Part shown: positions 63,894 through 64,000 of the stretch, piece by piece
How positions within the stretch are numbered: the first letter of the stretch is position 1
Layout of the letters: each line of letters starts with the position of its first letter
NCBI RefSeq assembly: GCF_014534745.1
Contig: NZ_JACVVP010000022.1
Span: 50,708-114,707 of the forward strand
DNA: 64,000 nucleotides
Reading direction: 5' to 3'
Source: Flammeovirga sp. EKP202
Lineage (GTDB): Bacteria; Bacteroidota; Bacteroidia; Cytophagales; Flammeovirgaceae
Notes under the pieces: model-generated
Told to the model about the DNA's origin: nothing
What the model saw: the letters and a program-made list of their open reading frames with translations, nothing else
Databases searched by the model: none
Position numbers and translations under genes: made by a program

Positions 63894-64000
63894 TTACCCG
63901 AATACCTTTGAAATTCTGAATAAGAAAAACTTTAAATCTGTTACACCTCTGAATTCCCTTCTAAAGTCTTTTATCCTCGAATTAAATGATTCAGCATAAG
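63894..64000 (-). CDS. Transposase C-terminus (ISAon1/ISL3-like), cut by window edge
   Basis: The minus strand encodes ...AESFNSRIKDFRREFRGV, then TDLKFFLFRISKVFG and a stop at 63894-63896. Only 34 residues are in the window. This ending (AESFNxxIKxFRxxFRGVxDxxFFLFRL) is the typical C-terminus of ISAon1-family transposases in Bacteroidota. The IS end probably lies between 63850 and 63893, where GGTTTTCTGGGTCACTAAC occurs, but without the other end the terminal repeat cannot be fixed. Confidence 0.65.
   Translation of the reverse strand, partial: YAESFNSRIKDFRREFRGVTDLKFFLFRISKVFG

Overview
The window looks like chromosomal DNA of a Bacteroidota, most likely a Cytophagales member close to Flammeovirga. 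The evidence is low GC content, SusC/SusD and SusD-linked lipoproteins, DUF5686 and PPK1 of Bacteroidota type, and several promoters with the Bacteroidota -33 TTTG / -7 TAnnTTTG pattern. The genus is an inference. I saw no rRNA, tRNA, CRISPR array, prophage or origin.

Layout. 1-1675 is the 5' part of a six-hairpin glycosidase lipoprotein on the minus strand, with a LacI-type operator upstream. 2-6.1 kb carries a tiny lipoprotein, selO, pyrF and fabH. 6.2-11.6 kb holds an orphan HATPase membrane protein paired with a radical SAM/SPASM protein, a divergent WYL regulator, acpH overlapping a K+ channel, an orphan siaC-like gene and a small membrane protein. 11.9-32.8 kb is one long minus-strand polysaccharide-utilisation locus (PUL): a DeoR-family regulator, SusC, SusD, GH92, CutC, a PNGase F-family lipoprotein, GH2 beta-mannosidase, GH125 alpha-1,6-mannosidase, a CBM9-like protein and a GHL10-type TIM-barrel protein, then a separate transcription unit with an EEP-family phosphatase/nuclease and GH97. 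The set fits removal and stepwise trimming of high-mannose N-glycans: the PNGase frees the glycan, GH92 and GH125 remove alpha-mannose, and GH2 cleaves the beta-mannosyl core. A 10-bp tandem repeat (AAAACATGCA type) upstream of both the regulator and GH92 is the probable operator.

33-45 kb is housekeeping: ispH, speD, a VanX-type dipeptidase lipoprotein, ppk1, a chalcone-isomerase-like protein, a large TerB-ABC transporter, a lipoprotein and an isolated nuoH. 45.6-57 kb has a DUF5686 outer-membrane protein, ispF, a membrane-embedded MutS-like ATPase, a porin, an Omp85-type barrel, an FAD retinol-saturase-like oxidoreductase and small membrane proteins. 57-63.6 kb is a biotin cluster, bioB then bioF-G-C-D-A with overlapping genes. 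It is preceded by a short ORF that looks like the 5' remnant of a BtuB-type TonB receptor, and two elaborate palindromic elements flank bioB. The window ends inside the C-terminus of an ISAon1-like transposase.

Most transcription units end in clear stem-loop plus T-tract terminators, which helps define operons and several start codons. All assignments come from reading motifs by eye; no database search was run.
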